From Bernardetia sp. ABR2-2B (GTDB lineage Bacteria; Bacteroidota; Bacteroidia; Cytophagales; Bernardetiaceae), in assembly GCF_037126435.1 (NCBI RefSeq), contig NZ_CP147020.1, forward strand, positions 124,001 through 188,000: DNA of 64,000 nt, read 5' to 3'. The position numbers and the translations under genes were made by a program. Each line of letters begins with the position of its first letter. Position 1 is the stretch's first letter. The notes under the pieces were generated by a model. That model made no database searches. It saw nothing but the letters and a program-made list of their open reading frames with translations, and was not told where the DNA came from. Positions 36,954 to 46,858 of this stretch are shown here, one piece after another.

Positions 36954-36977
36954 AAAAAGGACACTAATGTGTCCTTT
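36954..36977. terminator. Bidirectional terminator
   Basis: AAAGGACAC pairs perfectly with GTGTCCTTT around TAAT, between convergent genes. Confidence 0.72.
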
Positions 36978-37019
36978 ACATTTATTTTAATAAGAAATAC
37001 TCTAGCATTCCTTATAAAT

Positions 37020-37592
37020 TTACATTTTTTTAAGGTTGAGTTTAAACTCTCCTTTTGCTTCTTTTCCATCTGCAGTCGTGCCTTTAAATTCTCCTGCTGC
37101 TGTTCCCGCTGCTTCGTCTAAGTCTGTGATGGTAACAGTTCCTTTTTCTACTGAAGCACCCATATTTCCAGAGTTGGTTGTCAAGTTAATAGCTACGTTT
37201 GCTGAACGTTTTTCATCACTACCAATTGAAAACTCTCCAGAAGTTCCACCTTTTAGGTCAATACTAATATTATTTTCAGTATTTCCAGCCATAATATAAG
37301 TTACACCATTATCTTTATCCATTGAAAGACCATTATCTGCAAAGTTTGTTTTTACAGTTGATTTTTCTTCTCCCAAAGAAACATTAAAGAAACCTCCGTC
37401 TTTATTTTCATCTTCAGGTGAATATTCTACTGTTGTTTCTGTACCTGTTTCACTTGATGAATTTGTTGTTGTATTTTCTACTGCTGTTGTAGAATCACTA
37501 ACTGTTTGATTATCATCCTTTGTAGAAGAGTTACAAGAAAAAAGACCAATAAGTAATATAAAAGCAAGAATATTAAAAAATGAAAAACGCAT
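37020..37592 (-). CDS. Hypothetical lipoprotein
   Basis: A 190-residue protein with a lipoprotein signal (lipobox LFSC, Cys20). A Thr/Ser/Asn/Glu-rich linker (about 22-60) leads to a beta-rich domain (about 65-190) with repeated Asn/Gly/Asp turns such as KGGTSGEFSIGSDE and KGTVTITDLDEAAGTAAGEF. I do not recognise the family. It sits between the agmatine deiminase gene and icd with its own orientation, opposite the former. The function is unknown. Confidence 0.62.
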   Translation of the reverse strand: MRFSFFNILAFILLIGLFSCNSSTKDDNQTVSDSTTAVENTTTNSSSETGTETTVEYSPEDENKDGGFFNVSLGEEKSTVKTNFADNGLSMDKDNGVTYIMAGNTENNISIDLKGGTSGEFSIGSDEKRSANVAINLTTNSGNMGASVEKGTVTITDLDEAAGTAAGEFKGTTADGKEAKGEFKLNLKKM

Positions 37593-37777
37593 AAAATTTA
37601 GTGATTAGTGGATGAAAATAACAAAAAAAGATTTTTATAAAAATAGCGATACACTTTCCTTTTACTAAAATGATTGATTAGTTGGTAAAATGTATCGCTA
37701 TAAAGTTACAGAAATTGTATCAAAATTATCAAATTAGAATTGAAATTGAATTTCTGAACTAAAAAATAATTTGTGTA

Positions 37778-39043
37778 TTACATATTTTTGACAATTTCTT
37801 GTCCGAAACCAGAGCAAGAAACAAGGGTTGCTCCTTCCATTTGTCTTTCAAAATCATAAGTAACACGCTTAGAGTTGATAGCACCTTCCAAACCTTTTGT
37901 GATAAGGTCAGCAGCTTCTTGCCAACCCATATATTCGAACATCATTACACCTGAAAGAATTACAGAAGAAGGATTTACTTTATCCAAACCTGCATATTTT
38001 GGAGCTGTTCCGTGAGTTGCCTCAAATATTGAAGTACCTGTTACATAATTGATATTTGCACCAGGTGCAATTCCAATACCACCAACAATTGCAGCCAAAG
38101 CATCAGAGACATAATCACCATTAAGGTTAAGTGTAGCAACTACTGAATATTCAGATGGACGAAGCAAAATTTGTTGTAAAAATGCATCTGCAATAGAATC
38201 TTTAACCAATATTTTTCCACTATCTAAGGCTGCTTTTTGTTCTGCATTTGCTGCATCAGTTCCTTTTTCTTCTTTCGTACGGTCGTATTGCGCCCATGTA
38301 TAAGTTTCGTTACCAAACTCTTTTTCAGCTAATTCATAGCCCCAAGTCTTGAATGCGCCTTCCGTAAATTTCATGATATTTCCTTTATGAACAAGTGTTA
38401 CAGAAGGAAGTTTTTGAGCAATTGCATATTTGATAGCAGAACGAACAAGACGGTCTGTACCTTCTTTGGAAACTGGTTTGATGCCAATAGAAGAAGATTC
38501 AGGAAAACGAATATTACTTGTTTTCATTTCCTCTATCAAAAATTTCTTTACTTTATCAGCTTCTGCTGTTCCTGCCATATATTCAATACCTGCATAAATA
38601 TCTTCTGTATTTTCACGGAAAATAACCATGTTAGTTTTTTCTGGGTGTTTTACTGGCGAAGGAACACCATTGAAATAGCGAACAGGACGCAAACAAGCAT
38701 ACAAATCCAATTCTTGACGAAGAGCAACATTAAGCGAACGAATACCACCACCAACAGGAGTAGTCAAAGGACCTTTAATTCCGACTAAATATTTTCTAAA
38801 TGCGTCTAATGTTTCAGTAGGTAACCAGCTATTTGTAGCATTGAATGCTTTTTCTCCAGCTAATACTTCTTTCCAGTTTATTTTTCTTTTTCCACCATAT
38901 GCTTTCTCAACAGCAGCATCAAAAACAGCCTGTGATGCTTTCCAAATATCTGCACCGATTCCGTCTCCTTCAATAAAAGGAAGAGTAGGGTTCTCAGGTA
39001 CATTTAACTTGCCGTTTTCGATGGTAATGATATTTTCGCTCAT
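37778..39043 (-). CDS. icd: Isocitrate dehydrogenase, NADP-dependent type
   Basis: TCA-cycle enzyme converting isocitrate to 2-oxoglutarate. The 421-residue protein has [12 protein letters not shown], the substrate loop around [46 protein letters not shown] and the signature around [25 protein letters not shown]. These are the hallmarks of the E. coli-type (homodimeric) enzyme. The [20 protein letters not shown] motif is present. The NADP preference is inferred from the family. A TATATTTG box upstream (39137-39130) gives a promoter on the minus strand. Confidence 0.94.
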   Translation of the reverse strand: MSENIITIENGKLNVPENPTLPFIEGDGIGADIWKASQAVFDAAVEKAYGGKRKINWKEVLAGEKAFNATNSWLPTETLDAFRKYLVGIKGPLTTPVGGGIRSLNVALRQELDLYACLRPVRYFNGVPSPVKHPEKTNMVIFRENTEDIYAGIEYMAGTAEADKVKKFLIEEMKTSNIRFPESSSIGIKPVSKEGTDRLVRSAIKYAIAQKLPSVTLVHKGNIMKFTEGAFKTWGYELAEKEFGNETYTWAQYDRTKEEKGTDAANAEQKAALDSGKILVKDSIADAFLQQILLRPSEYSVVATLNLNGDYVSDALAAIVGGIGIAPGANINYVTGTSIFEATHGTAPKYAGLDKVNPSSVILSGVMMFEYMGWQEAADLITKGLEGAINSKRVTYDFERQMEGATLVSCSGFGQEIVKNM

Positions 39044-39129
39044 AAAAATAGGTTCTATTTTAATAATTGTGTGAAATAATTTTTTATTTGTTTGATTTTA
39101 TATAATCTTATACATCAAACAGTTTACAG

Positions 39130-39137
39130 CAAATATA
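39130..39137 (-). promoter_or_regulatory. Bacteroidota -7 promoter box for icd
   Basis: The minus strand reads TATATTTG, a perfect TAnnTTTG match, 87 bp upstream of the icd start. Confidence 0.5.
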
Positions 39138-39270
39138 CATAAATCACTATTCAATTACGAATTACAAGTTAGAAAATATGTACTGATTATAGGTAATTAC
39201 GACCAATGATAAGATTTCTTCTACTGAATAGGATTGTAGACTTAAAAGATAAGAGCTGTTCAAAGTATTT

Positions 39271-40020
39271 TTATTTTTCCAGTAGTTTATTATTGAGTAA
39301 TTCTTGTGAGAGTGCTTTTTTGTAATGATTCGTCTCTCTACTTTTTAATAAGGATTGAAAGTGTCGTTCTCCGTGTATGTCTGTTCCCAAGAAACTTACT
39401 AATTCTTCATTGATGAGATATTCAGCTATTTTTTTTGAAGGGCGAGAGTAATAACCTGAAAGAGAATTTATATTTACTTGAAATAATACTCCCTTGCTAT
39501 GTAACTCATGTAGTTTTTCATTATAATTTTCAAAAAGATAAACATAACGCTCTGGGTGTGCAAGTACAGGAGTATATCCCAAAGACTGTAATATAAAAAT
39601 TACGTTTTCTATATGAGGAGAAGCATTCATATAGGAAGTTTCGAAAAGAAGGTATTTTTCTTTCCCAAAACAGAGAAGCTGCTCTGCTTTATTTATTCTT
39701 TCCATGAAAGACTCATCTAAATAATATTCTGCTGCTGCTCCTAGTTCTATATCTAGACCTAATTGCTGAATAATATCAGTTAGTTGGTCTAATTTTCCTA
39801 GGATAATTTCTGGCGTATTTCTATAAAAATCCCCCATAATATGAGGCGTACAGATAAGTTTTTTGTAGCCTAAATCAATTAACTTTTTGATAAGTTTGAT
39901 AGAGTCATCAAAAGATTTACAACCGTCATCTATTCCAGGTAAAAGATGAGAGTGCATATCAACTGTAATTGGCAATATGTTGCCATATGATTTAGGTTTT
40001 TTTCTAAATAATGAAATCAT
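39271..40020 (-). CDS. CpsB/CapC-like tyrosine-protein phosphatase (PHP fold)
   Basis: A 249-residue PHP-family metal-dependent phosphatase. Metal-binding motifs are visible: H23 and H25 (DMHSHLLPGIDDG), CTPH (ICTPHIMGDF), AHPER (VLAHPERYVY) and the C-terminal GTDIHGER. These proteins dephosphorylate the tyrosine-rich tail of BY-kinases and are the expected partner of the kinase upstream. The gene is the third in a wza-kinase-cpsB order with an 11-bp gap to the kinase. The role in polysaccharide export control follows from this context. Confidence 0.9.
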   Translation of the reverse strand: MISLFRKKPKSYGNILPITVDMHSHLLPGIDDGCKSFDDSIKLIKKLIDLGYKKLICTPHIMGDFYRNTPEIILGKLDQLTDIIQQLGLDIELGAAAEYYLDESFMERINKAEQLLCFGKEKYLLFETSYMNASPHIENVIFILQSLGYTPVLAHPERYVYLFENYNEKLHELHSKGVLFQVNINSLSGYYSRPSKKIAEYLINEELVSFLGTDIHGERHFQSLLKSRETNHYKKALSQELLNNKLLEK

Positions 40021-40031
40021 TTTTTGTTTCT

Positions 40032-42524
40032 TTATTTTCGTTTTATTTTTCTTTTAGTTTTACCCCACCAGTTTTTGACTTTAGTAGTGAGAGTTGTTTC
40101 TTCATCATCATCATCATAGTACCCATACCCATAATCGTACCCATATCCGTATCCATATCCATATCCATACCCGTAACCATATCCACCACCTGTGCTTTTC
40201 GTAGCTGCATTGAGTATAATAGATAGTTTTTTGAAGTTTTGTACTTGGTGCAAACGGTTAATTCCTCTTATATATCCACGTTGAGAGTATTCAGTCCTCA
40301 CTACATAAATAGGTAAGTCAGCCAATCGCATGGCTATAATCCCGTCTGTTACTAATCCAACAGGAGGCATATCAAATACAATTACATCATAACGCTCTTT
40401 TAATTGTTTAATTAAATCACCAAATTCATCACTCATTATAAGTTCTGAAGGGTTTGGAGGTTGTGCACCTGCTGTAATAAAATCAAAATTAGGAATCTCA
40501 CTTTTATTTATAGCTTCATCGACGGAGGTTTTTCCTATCAAGAGTGTACTTATTCCTCTTGTATTCTCTACCCCAAAAGCCAAATGAACTTTTGGTTTTC
40601 TAAGGTCTAAATCTAAGAGTACAACTTTCGTTTGAGATAAAGCAATAATTCCACCTAAATTAACAGCAATAAAAGTTTTTCCTTCTCCAGAAGTAGTTGA
40701 GGTAACAGAAATAACAGAGTCATTTGAGATATTGCCCATAAAATCTAGGTTCGTACGTAGCGAACGAAAGGATTCACTAATAGCAGATTTAGGTTTTTTA
40801 TGAATAACAAGTTGAGAATAATCCATTGGTTTATCATATTTCGGCACCATTCCCAAAATAGGAACACTAGATAGTTTTTCAAGTTCGGGTAGAGAATCAA
40901 TTTTATTTTGTCTTATATACGTAACTCCAAGTAATGCAAAAGATAAGACAAGCCAAACGCCCAGCCCATAAAGATAAAAAAGTTGAGGCTCTGGATAGAT
41001 AGGGGTAGTACTAGGAATGGCTGTAGAAAGTCGTTGATAATTAGTAACTGTACCAGACATAGTAATATTTGTCTCTATAAGTTTTCCTAATAGAATATTA
41101 TAATTATTTTGATAGGAGTTTTGATAACGTAGCATCTTTTTTAGTGCTAAATCTACTTCATTTGCAGAAGAGGGAATTGAACTCTGTAATTTATAAATAT
41201 TTATACTTAACTCACTAAGTTGTTCATAAATAATACGTTGGTTGAGTGTTATTAGTTTATCTATTTCTTCTTTGAGAAATCCTATTCGTTTTTCTTTTTG
41301 TTGGTAAGCTCCTGTTTCTTTAGTAATTCTATCTAACATAAATTTTTTCTCTTTCTCTTCATCATAAACTTTTTCTAATTTATTTTCCAAAGAAGGATTA
41401 TTTAGAAGATTAGAGTAAGTAAGTGCAACTAAAAGAGTAGAGTCATTTTCCAAAAGGTCTGATATTTCTCTATATACTTTTAGCTCATTATCCATTTTAA
41501 TTCTTTTCTCTTGTAAATCTCTAATACTGTTAAAAATATTTTGTATTAGGCTTTGATACTCATTGGGGTTTTGGTTAGTAATTCCATTTTCTTTTTTATA
41601 ATCATTAATATTTTTTTCAATGGTTTCTAAGCTATCTTGAACTACTCTAACTTGGGCTTCTAAATAGTTTATAGTTTGTTTATAAACTTTGTTTTTATTT
41701 TCTAAAGTTTTATCAAAGTAAATATCTACTGCTGTATTTGTAATGATAGCAGCTTTGTAAGGATTATTATCTGTAAAGACGACTTGTATAGTATATGCTT
41801 TTGGGTTTAATACATTAGCTCTTAGAGAAGATGCGATATAATTTATCTGATATTCTTCACTATTCAGAGTAAAAAAATAATTATCTGAAGCAGGGTCTAG
41901 CTTATTGAAGCTATCAGTCAAAGAAACAACAAGCGAAAAATATTGGTTTTTTATACGAGTATTAAATTTATAAGCCTTCCCAAACTCTTGTCCAGTAGGT
42001 GTTTTGTAAACAAGAAAGAATTCTTCTTCATCTATAATTGTAATCTCTAATCGACGGTTATAAAAAGAGTTATCATATACTTCATATTGTGTAACTTCAA
42101 AAGGACTATCTTGAAAACGCTCAAAATAATTGAACCACCATCTACCTTGTACAAAATAGCTTACACTCAAGTCTAATTTTTTTGCAACCTCTTCATAAAC
42201 AGAGCGAGACAAAATAAGCTCTATTTCTCCTACCAAGAAATTAGTTACATTTTCTTCACTAGAAAAAATACCTCTTCTTAAAACTTCAGAAGTTCCTTTT
42301 ACTTCTAGTTTTAAAGTAGAAGCAGACTTATATACTCTTTTTGTGTAACGTAATACAACCCAAGAAGCTGATATACAAAGAATAAGTAAAAACACAATGT
42401 AGATAGCTTTCTTTTTAAAGACTTTAATTAGCTTTGAAACATCAAAGTCAGCCAAAAAATTTTCATCAGAAATTTCAGCTGCTTGTGCAGGATTTATAAA
42501 TGGATTTTCTTCGAAGTCGCTCAT
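40032..42524 (-). CDS. BY-kinase polysaccharide co-polymerase (Wzc-like)
   Basis: An 830-residue tyrosine autokinase. Residues about 35-60 and 520-540 are membrane helices flanking a large periplasmic Wzz/coiled-coil region (about 60-515). The cytoplasmic kinase has Walker A SGEGKT at 612-617, Walker A' VVLLDLDLRKP (634-644) and Walker B VIVFDMPP. A tail at about 779-803 alternates Gly and Tyr (about a dozen tyrosines), then an acidic DDDDEE and a basic end. Tyr clusters are the autophosphorylation sites that the CpsB-like phosphatase would reverse. The Gly-Tyr arrangement is unusually regular. The gene is coexpressed with the Wza-like gene upstream. Confidence 0.93.
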   Translation of the reverse strand: MSDFEENPFINPAQAAEISDENFLADFDVSKLIKVFKKKAIYIVFLLILCISASWVVLRYTKRVYKSASTLKLEVKGTSEVLRRGIFSSEENVTNFLVGEIELILSRSVYEEVAKKLDLSVSYFVQGRWWFNYFERFQDSPFEVTQYEVYDNSFYNRRLEITIIDEEEFFLVYKTPTGQEFGKAYKFNTRIKNQYFSLVVSLTDSFNKLDPASDNYFFTLNSEEYQINYIASSLRANVLNPKAYTIQVVFTDNNPYKAAIITNTAVDIYFDKTLENKNKVYKQTINYLEAQVRVVQDSLETIEKNINDYKKENGITNQNPNEYQSLIQNIFNSIRDLQEKRIKMDNELKVYREISDLLENDSTLLVALTYSNLLNNPSLENKLEKVYDEEKEKKFMLDRITKETGAYQQKEKRIGFLKEEIDKLITLNQRIIYEQLSELSINIYKLQSSIPSSANEVDLALKKMLRYQNSYQNNYNILLGKLIETNITMSGTVTNYQRLSTAIPSTTPIYPEPQLFYLYGLGVWLVLSFALLGVTYIRQNKIDSLPELEKLSSVPILGMVPKYDKPMDYSQLVIHKKPKSAISESFRSLRTNLDFMGNISNDSVISVTSTTSGEGKTFIAVNLGGIIALSQTKVVLLDLDLRKPKVHLAFGVENTRGISTLLIGKTSVDEAINKSEIPNFDFITAGAQPPNPSELIMSDEFGDLIKQLKERYDVIVFDMPPVGLVTDGIIAMRLADLPIYVVRTEYSQRGYIRGINRLHQVQNFKKLSIILNAATKSTGGGYGYGYGYGYGYGYGYDYGYGYYDDDDEETTLTTKVKNWWGKTKRKIKRK
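40130..40190. repeat. GGATAC/GGTTAT-type tandem hexanucleotide repeat in the kinase tail
   Basis: A roughly 60-bp tract of 6-bp units (plus strand CCATAT/CCGTAT) encodes the Gly-Tyr tail of the BY-kinase. The unit length in bases (6) matches the GY dipeptide, so slippage would change tail length without a frameshift. Confidence 0.8.
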
Positions 42525-42586
42525 TTAATCTATTGAAATAACTCTTTGTATATATAAAAATTAGAAATGGAATTTGTCTATTTTAA

Positions 42587-43486
42587 TTAACCTCCAAATC
42601 TATCTTGTAGCAAAAGTACAGTCAGTATGAGTGTTACCGAACTACCGATGGCAGAAGTTACTTGAGCAAAATCAGCTAAAAACTCTGAACCTACACGACG
42701 ACGGGGTTCTACATAAACAACATCATTGGGTTGTACGATAAGTTCTGCATTCTTTAATCCTTCCCAGGTGCTTAAATCAATGTTTTTCATAACAGGGTTA
42801 CCTGTACTTGCATTTCTAATAAGACGAATTTTATTAGCTCTTGTATTATTATCAAAATTTCCTGCTAAAGTAAGGACTTCTAAAAGTGTCATGTTTTCAT
42901 TAGTAAGTGTAAGCACTTTATTGCCCATTGCTCCCATAATCATTACTCGTTTGTTTATATAACGAGTTATAATATAAGGTTCTTCATAAAATTTACTGAA
43001 TTTTTCTGCAAGCAAACTATCAGCTTGATATAAAGTAAGACCTGCTAATGTAGTCTGTCCAATCATTGGCAAAACTATTCCTCCTGTTTCTTGTATCAAA
43101 TATCTACGTAAAAAACCTCCTCCTCGTCCTCCTATATTATTTACTACACCAGAGTTACCAGTAGGAATTCCAGATACATCAGTTTCGAATTGATTTCGAT
43201 TAGCAACGACAACACCTCCTCCATCTTTTACCTCTTCACTAAAGTCTCCAGAAGGGTCAATCATAATTTCACCATCATTTGTAAAAACTTGAATGGTAAT
43301 ATAATCAAAGGGAGCAAGTCTGTAGTTTTGTTCTGCTTCTGCTTTTACCTTATCAAAGGCTGTATTATCAAAATCCTCTCCCGTACGAAAAAGAATATTA
43401 TTCTGATAACCTGCACAAGAAAACAAGGACGTTAAAAGAAAAAAAGAAAAAATAACCTTTACAGAAAAAATAATAGTATCTCTCAT
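42587..43486 (-). CDS. Polysaccharide export lipoprotein (Wza-like)
   Basis: A 299-residue outer-membrane polysaccharide secretin-type lipoprotein. A lipobox LFSC (Cys24) ends the signal. The PES domain (about 50-180) starts YRLAPFDYITIQVFTNDGEIM and contains the strand pattern GIVLPMIGQTTLAGLTLYQAD. A SLBB-like domain (about 185-265) contains VMIMGAMGNKV...LLEVLTLAGNF and the end of it PNDVVYVEP. A C-terminal hydrophobic helix crosses the membrane. It is the first gene of the wza-kinase-cpsB operon, with a promoter box at 43557-43550. Confidence 0.92.
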   Translation of the reverse strand: MRDTIIFSVKVIFSFFLLTSLFSCAGYQNNILFRTGEDFDNTAFDKVKAEAEQNYRLAPFDYITIQVFTNDGEIMIDPSGDFSEEVKDGGGVVVANRNQFETDVSGIPTGNSGVVNNIGGRGGGFLRRYLIQETGGIVLPMIGQTTLAGLTLYQADSLLAEKFSKFYEEPYIITRYINKRVMIMGAMGNKVLTLTNENMTLLEVLTLAGNFDNNTRANKIRLIRNASTGNPVMKNIDLSTWEGLKNAELIVQPNDVVYVEPRRRVGSEFLADFAQVTSAIGSSVTLILTVLLLQDRFGG

Positions 43487-43549
43487 TAAATAATAGTATA
43501 ACTATCAATAAACTAAATTGACATAAATAAATAAATTTCAATTAAGACA

Positions 43550-43557
43550 CAAAAATA
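43550..43557 (-). promoter_or_regulatory. Bacteroidota -7 box for the polysaccharide export operon
   Basis: The minus strand reads TATTTTTG, a perfect TAnnTTTG match, 64 bp upstream of the Wza-like start. Confidence 0.52.
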
Positions 43558-43794
43558 CATTCTTTTATGGACTTTTGAGAATTAGAGAGTAGATATAATA
43601 GAGATATTTATAATTTATTTATTTATAGAGATAAAAGCAGACAAGTTTAATGTTTTTTAATTAGACTAAACAAAAAAATAATTCTCATGTTGAAATTTAA
43701 TTTGGTTTTTGCTAAATTAATTAGCATTTTTGTAGGGTAATCAAAAACAAACTCAAAAAATTTAACAAATACTGATTTTTACTCAAAAAAGTAT

Positions 43795-43802
43795 CATCTT
43801 TG
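43795..43802 (+). promoter_or_regulatory. Near-consensus -7 box for parE
   Basis: CATCTTTG followed by C matches TAnnTTTG with one mismatch, 87 bp before the parE ATG. Confidence 0.35.
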
Positions 43803-43888
43803 CAAAATATTTGATTCATAAGGAAGAGAAATTAATTCCTCCTTCCAAAATTGAATTTAAAGACAAAATATAGAAATTTACATATAAT

Positions 43889-45820
43889 ATGGCTCAAAAT
43901 AAACCTTCTACTGGAAATTCAACTTATAATGAAGACAGCATACGTTCATTAGATTGGCGTGAACACATTCGCCTGCGTCCTGGTATGTATATTGGTAAAT
44001 TAGGCGACGGTTCGGCGCAAGATGATGGAATTTATGTCCTCGTAAAAGAGGTAGTCGATAACTGTATTGATGAGTTTGTGATGGGACACGGAAAGCGCAT
44101 CGAAATCAAAATAGAAGACCATAGAGTTTCTGTACGTGATTTTGGACGTGGTATTCCACTTGGAAAAGTCATTGATTGTGTTTCTAAAATAAACACTGGT
44201 GCAAAATACGATTCGGAAGCCTTCAAAAAATCAGTGGGTTTGAATGGTGTAGGTACGAAGGCTGTCAATGCCCTTTCTACGCATTTTAGTGTAAAATCCA
44301 CACGAGAGGGAAAGTCAAAAGTAGCTGAGTTTCATCAAGGAGTTTTGAAAAATGATCTTCCTATTGTAGATGAAGATGCAAAAAATGGAACATTTGTTCT
44401 CTTTGAACCTGATAATTCTATTTTCAAAAACTATCGTTTTATTCCTGAATATTTAGAAGAACAAATTTGGAATTATGCCTTTCTGAATGCAGGGCTGACG
44501 ATAAATTATAATGGCAAAAATTTCTATTCTAATAAAGGTTTGTACGACCTTTTGATGAGAAAAGTAAATGAGGAAAGTTTGCGTTATCCAGTTATTCATC
44601 TAAAAGGAGAAGATATCGAGGTTGCCTTTAGTCATACGAATGATTATGGAGAAGATTATTATTCGTTTGTAAATGGTCAATATACTACACAAGGAGGAAC
44701 GCATTTAGCAGCTTTTAGAGAAGCAATGGTAAAGACTATCCGTGATTTTTATGGAAAAAGTTTTGATGCTGCTGATATTAGACAATCGATTGCTGGTGCG
44801 ATTGCAATAAAAGTTCAAGAACCTGTTTTCGAATCACAAACAAAGACAAAGTTAGGTTCTCAAAATATTTCTCCAGACCCAAATTCATCTAGTGTTCGTC
44901 ATTTTATTAATGATTTTCTTAGAAAAGAATTAGACAATTATTTACACAAAAATCCAACAGTTGCAGATGCTATCTTAAAACGAATTTTGCAATCTGAAAG
45001 AGAGCGTAAAGAAATTTCAGGTATTAAGAAAATTGCTAACGAAAGAGCCAAAAAAGCAAGTGTTCACAATAAAAAATTACGTGATTGTCGTGTTCATTTT
45101 GATGATAACAAAGGCGATGAAGAGGTAAAAAGACAAACAACTATTTTTATTACCGAGGGAGATTCGGCGAGTGGAAGTCTTACCAAAGCTAGAAATGTAC
45201 AGACACAAGCTGTTTTTTCACTTCGTGGAAAGCCTCTGAACTGTTTTAGTCAGACGAAGAAAGTAGTTTATGAAAATGAAGAATTTAATCTTCTTTTCCA
45301 CGCTTTAAATATTGAAGATGGATTAGACGGACTTCGTTTTAATAGAATCGTTTTGGCGACAGATGCCGATATTGATGGAATGCACATTCGCCTACTTATG
45401 ATGACTTTCTTTTTGCATTTTTTTCCTGATTTGGTCAAAAAAGGACACTTGCATATTTTGGAAACGCCATTATTTAGAGTTCGAAATAAGAAAGAAACTA
45501 TCTATTGTTATTCGGAAGAAGAAAAACAAACAGCCATCGATAAGCTAGGTAAACAAGCCGAAATTACACGATTCAAAGGTTTGGGAGAGATTTCACCTGA
45601 TGAGTTTGGACAGTTTATAGATGAAAATATGAAACTTCAACCTGTTATTTTGAATAAATCAACTTCTATTTCTGATCTTCTTACTTATTACATGGGCAAA
45701 AATACTCGTGAACGTCAAGAATTTATTATCGATAACTTGAAAGTAGAAAAAGACGCAGTTGAAGACGAAGATGGAAATAAAATTGAAGTTACTGTTCAAG
45801 GTGATTTAGAAACAGCTTAG
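43889..45820 (+). CDS. parE: Topoisomerase IV subunit B (ParE)
   Basis: ATPase subunit of a type II topoisomerase. The 643-residue protein begins with the GHKL domain: E54 (LVKEVVDN) is the catalytic base, and the ATP loop includes [13 protein letters not shown]. The Toprim domain has TEGDSASGS and DADIDGMH, and the C-terminal [11 protein letters not shown] is present. Length and the absence of a long Toprim insertion favour ParE over a canonical GyrB, though the two are hard to separate by eye. The partner parC is not adjacent; an enoyl-CoA hydratase gene follows. Confidence 0.87.
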   Translation: MAQNKPSTGNSTYNEDSIRSLDWREHIRLRPGMYIGKLGDGSAQDDGIYVLVKEVVDNCIDEFVMGHGKRIEIKIEDHRVSVRDFGRGIPLGKVIDCVSKINTGAKYDSEAFKKSVGLNGVGTKAVNALSTHFSVKSTREGKSKVAEFHQGVLKNDLPIVDEDAKNGTFVLFEPDNSIFKNYRFIPEYLEEQIWNYAFLNAGLTINYNGKNFYSNKGLYDLLMRKVNEESLRYPVIHLKGEDIEVAFSHTNDYGEDYYSFVNGQYTTQGGTHLAAFREAMVKTIRDFYGKSFDAADIRQSIAGAIAIKVQEPVFESQTKTKLGSQNISPDPNSSSVRHFINDFLRKELDNYLHKNPTVADAILKRILQSERERKEISGIKKIANERAKKASVHNKKLRDCRVHFDDNKGDEEVKRQTTIFITEGDSASGSLTKARNVQTQAVFSLRGKPLNCFSQTKKVVYENEEFNLLFHALNIEDGLDGLRFNRIVLATDADIDGMHIRLLMMTFFLHFFPDLVKKGHLHILETPLFRVRNKKETIYCYSEEEKQTAIDKLGKQAEITRFKGLGEISPDEFGQFIDENMKLQPVILNKSTSISDLLTYYMGKNTRERQEFIIDNLKVEKDAVEDEDGNKIEVTVQGDLETA

Positions 45821-45845
45821 GTTTTTATTTTACTTTATAGATTCC

Positions 45846-45882
45846 AAACCCTAAGGGTCTCTGAAGACCCTTAGGGTTTTTT
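45846..45882. terminator. Rho-independent terminator with 15-bp perfect stem
   Basis: AAACCCTAAGGGTCT (45846-45860) pairs perfectly with AGACCCTTAGGGTTT (45865-45879) around CTGA, followed by T run to 45882. Confidence 0.88.
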
Positions 45883-45990
45883 GATATAAACTTTTTGATT
45901 AAACTAAAATTCATTTTATCTTTAATCTTTTAAGAATAGAAATTGTATTTTCATTCTCCATTCTCTCGCTCCTAATCCCTAAACTCCAAG

Positions 45991-46761
45991 ATGTTTACTA
46001 ATTACGAAGTCAAAAACCGAATTGCTTTTATTACGCTCAATCGTCCAGAAAAAAGAAATGCCTTTAGTGATGAGTTGGTAGAAGAACTAAAAACTAACTT
46101 TTCTAAGGCAGAAAATGATAAAAATGTAAAAGTTGTAGTTTTGAAGGCAGAAGGAGATGTTTTTTGTGCAGGTGCAGATTTGGGATATTTGCAGACATTA
46201 CAGACAAATTCTTATCAAGAAAATCTAGGAGACTCTTCCTCGTTGAAAGATTTATACGAACAGATTTATATGCTTTCAAAACCTACTGTGGCACAAGTAC
46301 AAGGTCATGCGTTGGCTGGTGGTTGTGGTTTAGTGTCAGTTTGTGATTTTGTTTTTTCTGTTCCAAAGGCAAAATATGGCTATACAGAAGTAAAAATTGG
46401 TTTTGTTCCTGCGATTGTGATGTATTTTCTGATTCGTAAAATCGGAGAAGCTCGTGCAAGACATTTACTTATTTCTGGTAATCTTATAAAAGCCGAAAAA
46501 GCCGAACAGTACGGAATTGTTACCGAAATTGTAGAAGCTGAAAATTTAGAACAAACTGTTTTAGATTTTTGTCAGAATATCTGTGATACAAATTCTGGTG
46601 AAGCAATGAAATTAACAAAACAAGCTATATTGGATGTACAGGAAAAAACGATTCCAGATGCGCTTCGTTATGCTGCCGAACTCAATGCAAAAGCAAGAAT
46701 GACAGAAGATTGTAAAAAAGGAATTGGTGCATTTTTGAATAAAGAAAAAATTAGTTGGTAA
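45991..46761 (+). CDS. Enoyl-CoA hydratase/isomerase-family protein
   Basis: A 256-residue crotonase-fold enzyme. The oxyanion-hole segments VFCAGADLGYL and VQGHALAGGCGLVSVCDF are intact, and an acidic residue lies in YTEVKIGFVPAI at one of the catalytic Glu positions. Family reactions include hydration of 2-enoyl-CoA, isomerisation and related steps; the exact one cannot be told. A pyrimidine-rich CTAAT-type tract precedes the ATG. A terminator at 46813-46846 separates it from the convergent carotenoid oxygenase gene. Confidence 0.87.
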   Translation: MFTNYEVKNRIAFITLNRPEKRNAFSDELVEELKTNFSKAENDKNVKVVVLKAEGDVFCAGADLGYLQTLQTNSYQENLGDSSSLKDLYEQIYMLSKPTVAQVQGHALAGGCGLVSVCDFVFSVPKAKYGYTEVKIGFVPAIVMYFLIRKIGEARARHLLISGNLIKAEKAEQYGIVTEIVEAENLEQTVLDFCQNICDTNSGEAMKLTKQAILDVQEKTIPDALRYAAELNAKARMTEDCKKGIGAFLNKEKISW

Positions 46762-46812
46762 ATCATTATGTAGCATACTCTTTAGAGTGTGAAATTGTAA
46801 TATAAAAGAAAC

Positions 46813-46846
46813 AGGAATTTGATAAAATCTATCAAATTCCTTTTTT
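46813..46846. terminator. Bidirectional terminator, first copy of AGGAATTTGATA stem
   Basis: AGGAATTTGATA pairs perfectly with TATCAAATTCCT around AAATC, followed by T6. The same 12-bp stem is used in the terminator at 49155-49196. Confidence 0.82.
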
Positions 46847-46858
46847 ATTGAATTTATT

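Larger units (their letters stand above)
43487..43888. other. Divergent intergenic region between the export operon and parE
   Basis: 402 bp. It contains the leftward promoter box TATTTTTG (43557-43550) and a rightward CATCTTTG-type box (43795-43802), the latter one mismatch from TAnnTTTG. No other element is apparent. Confidence 0.55.

Noticed and set aside
40130-40190. CRISPR or other spaced repeat array
   Set aside because: The repeat is a continuous 6-bp coding tract of the Gly-Tyr tail, with no spacers.
43889-45820. DNA gyrase subunit B assignment
   Set aside because: Length (643) and layout fit ParE better; GyrB remains a lesser possibility.
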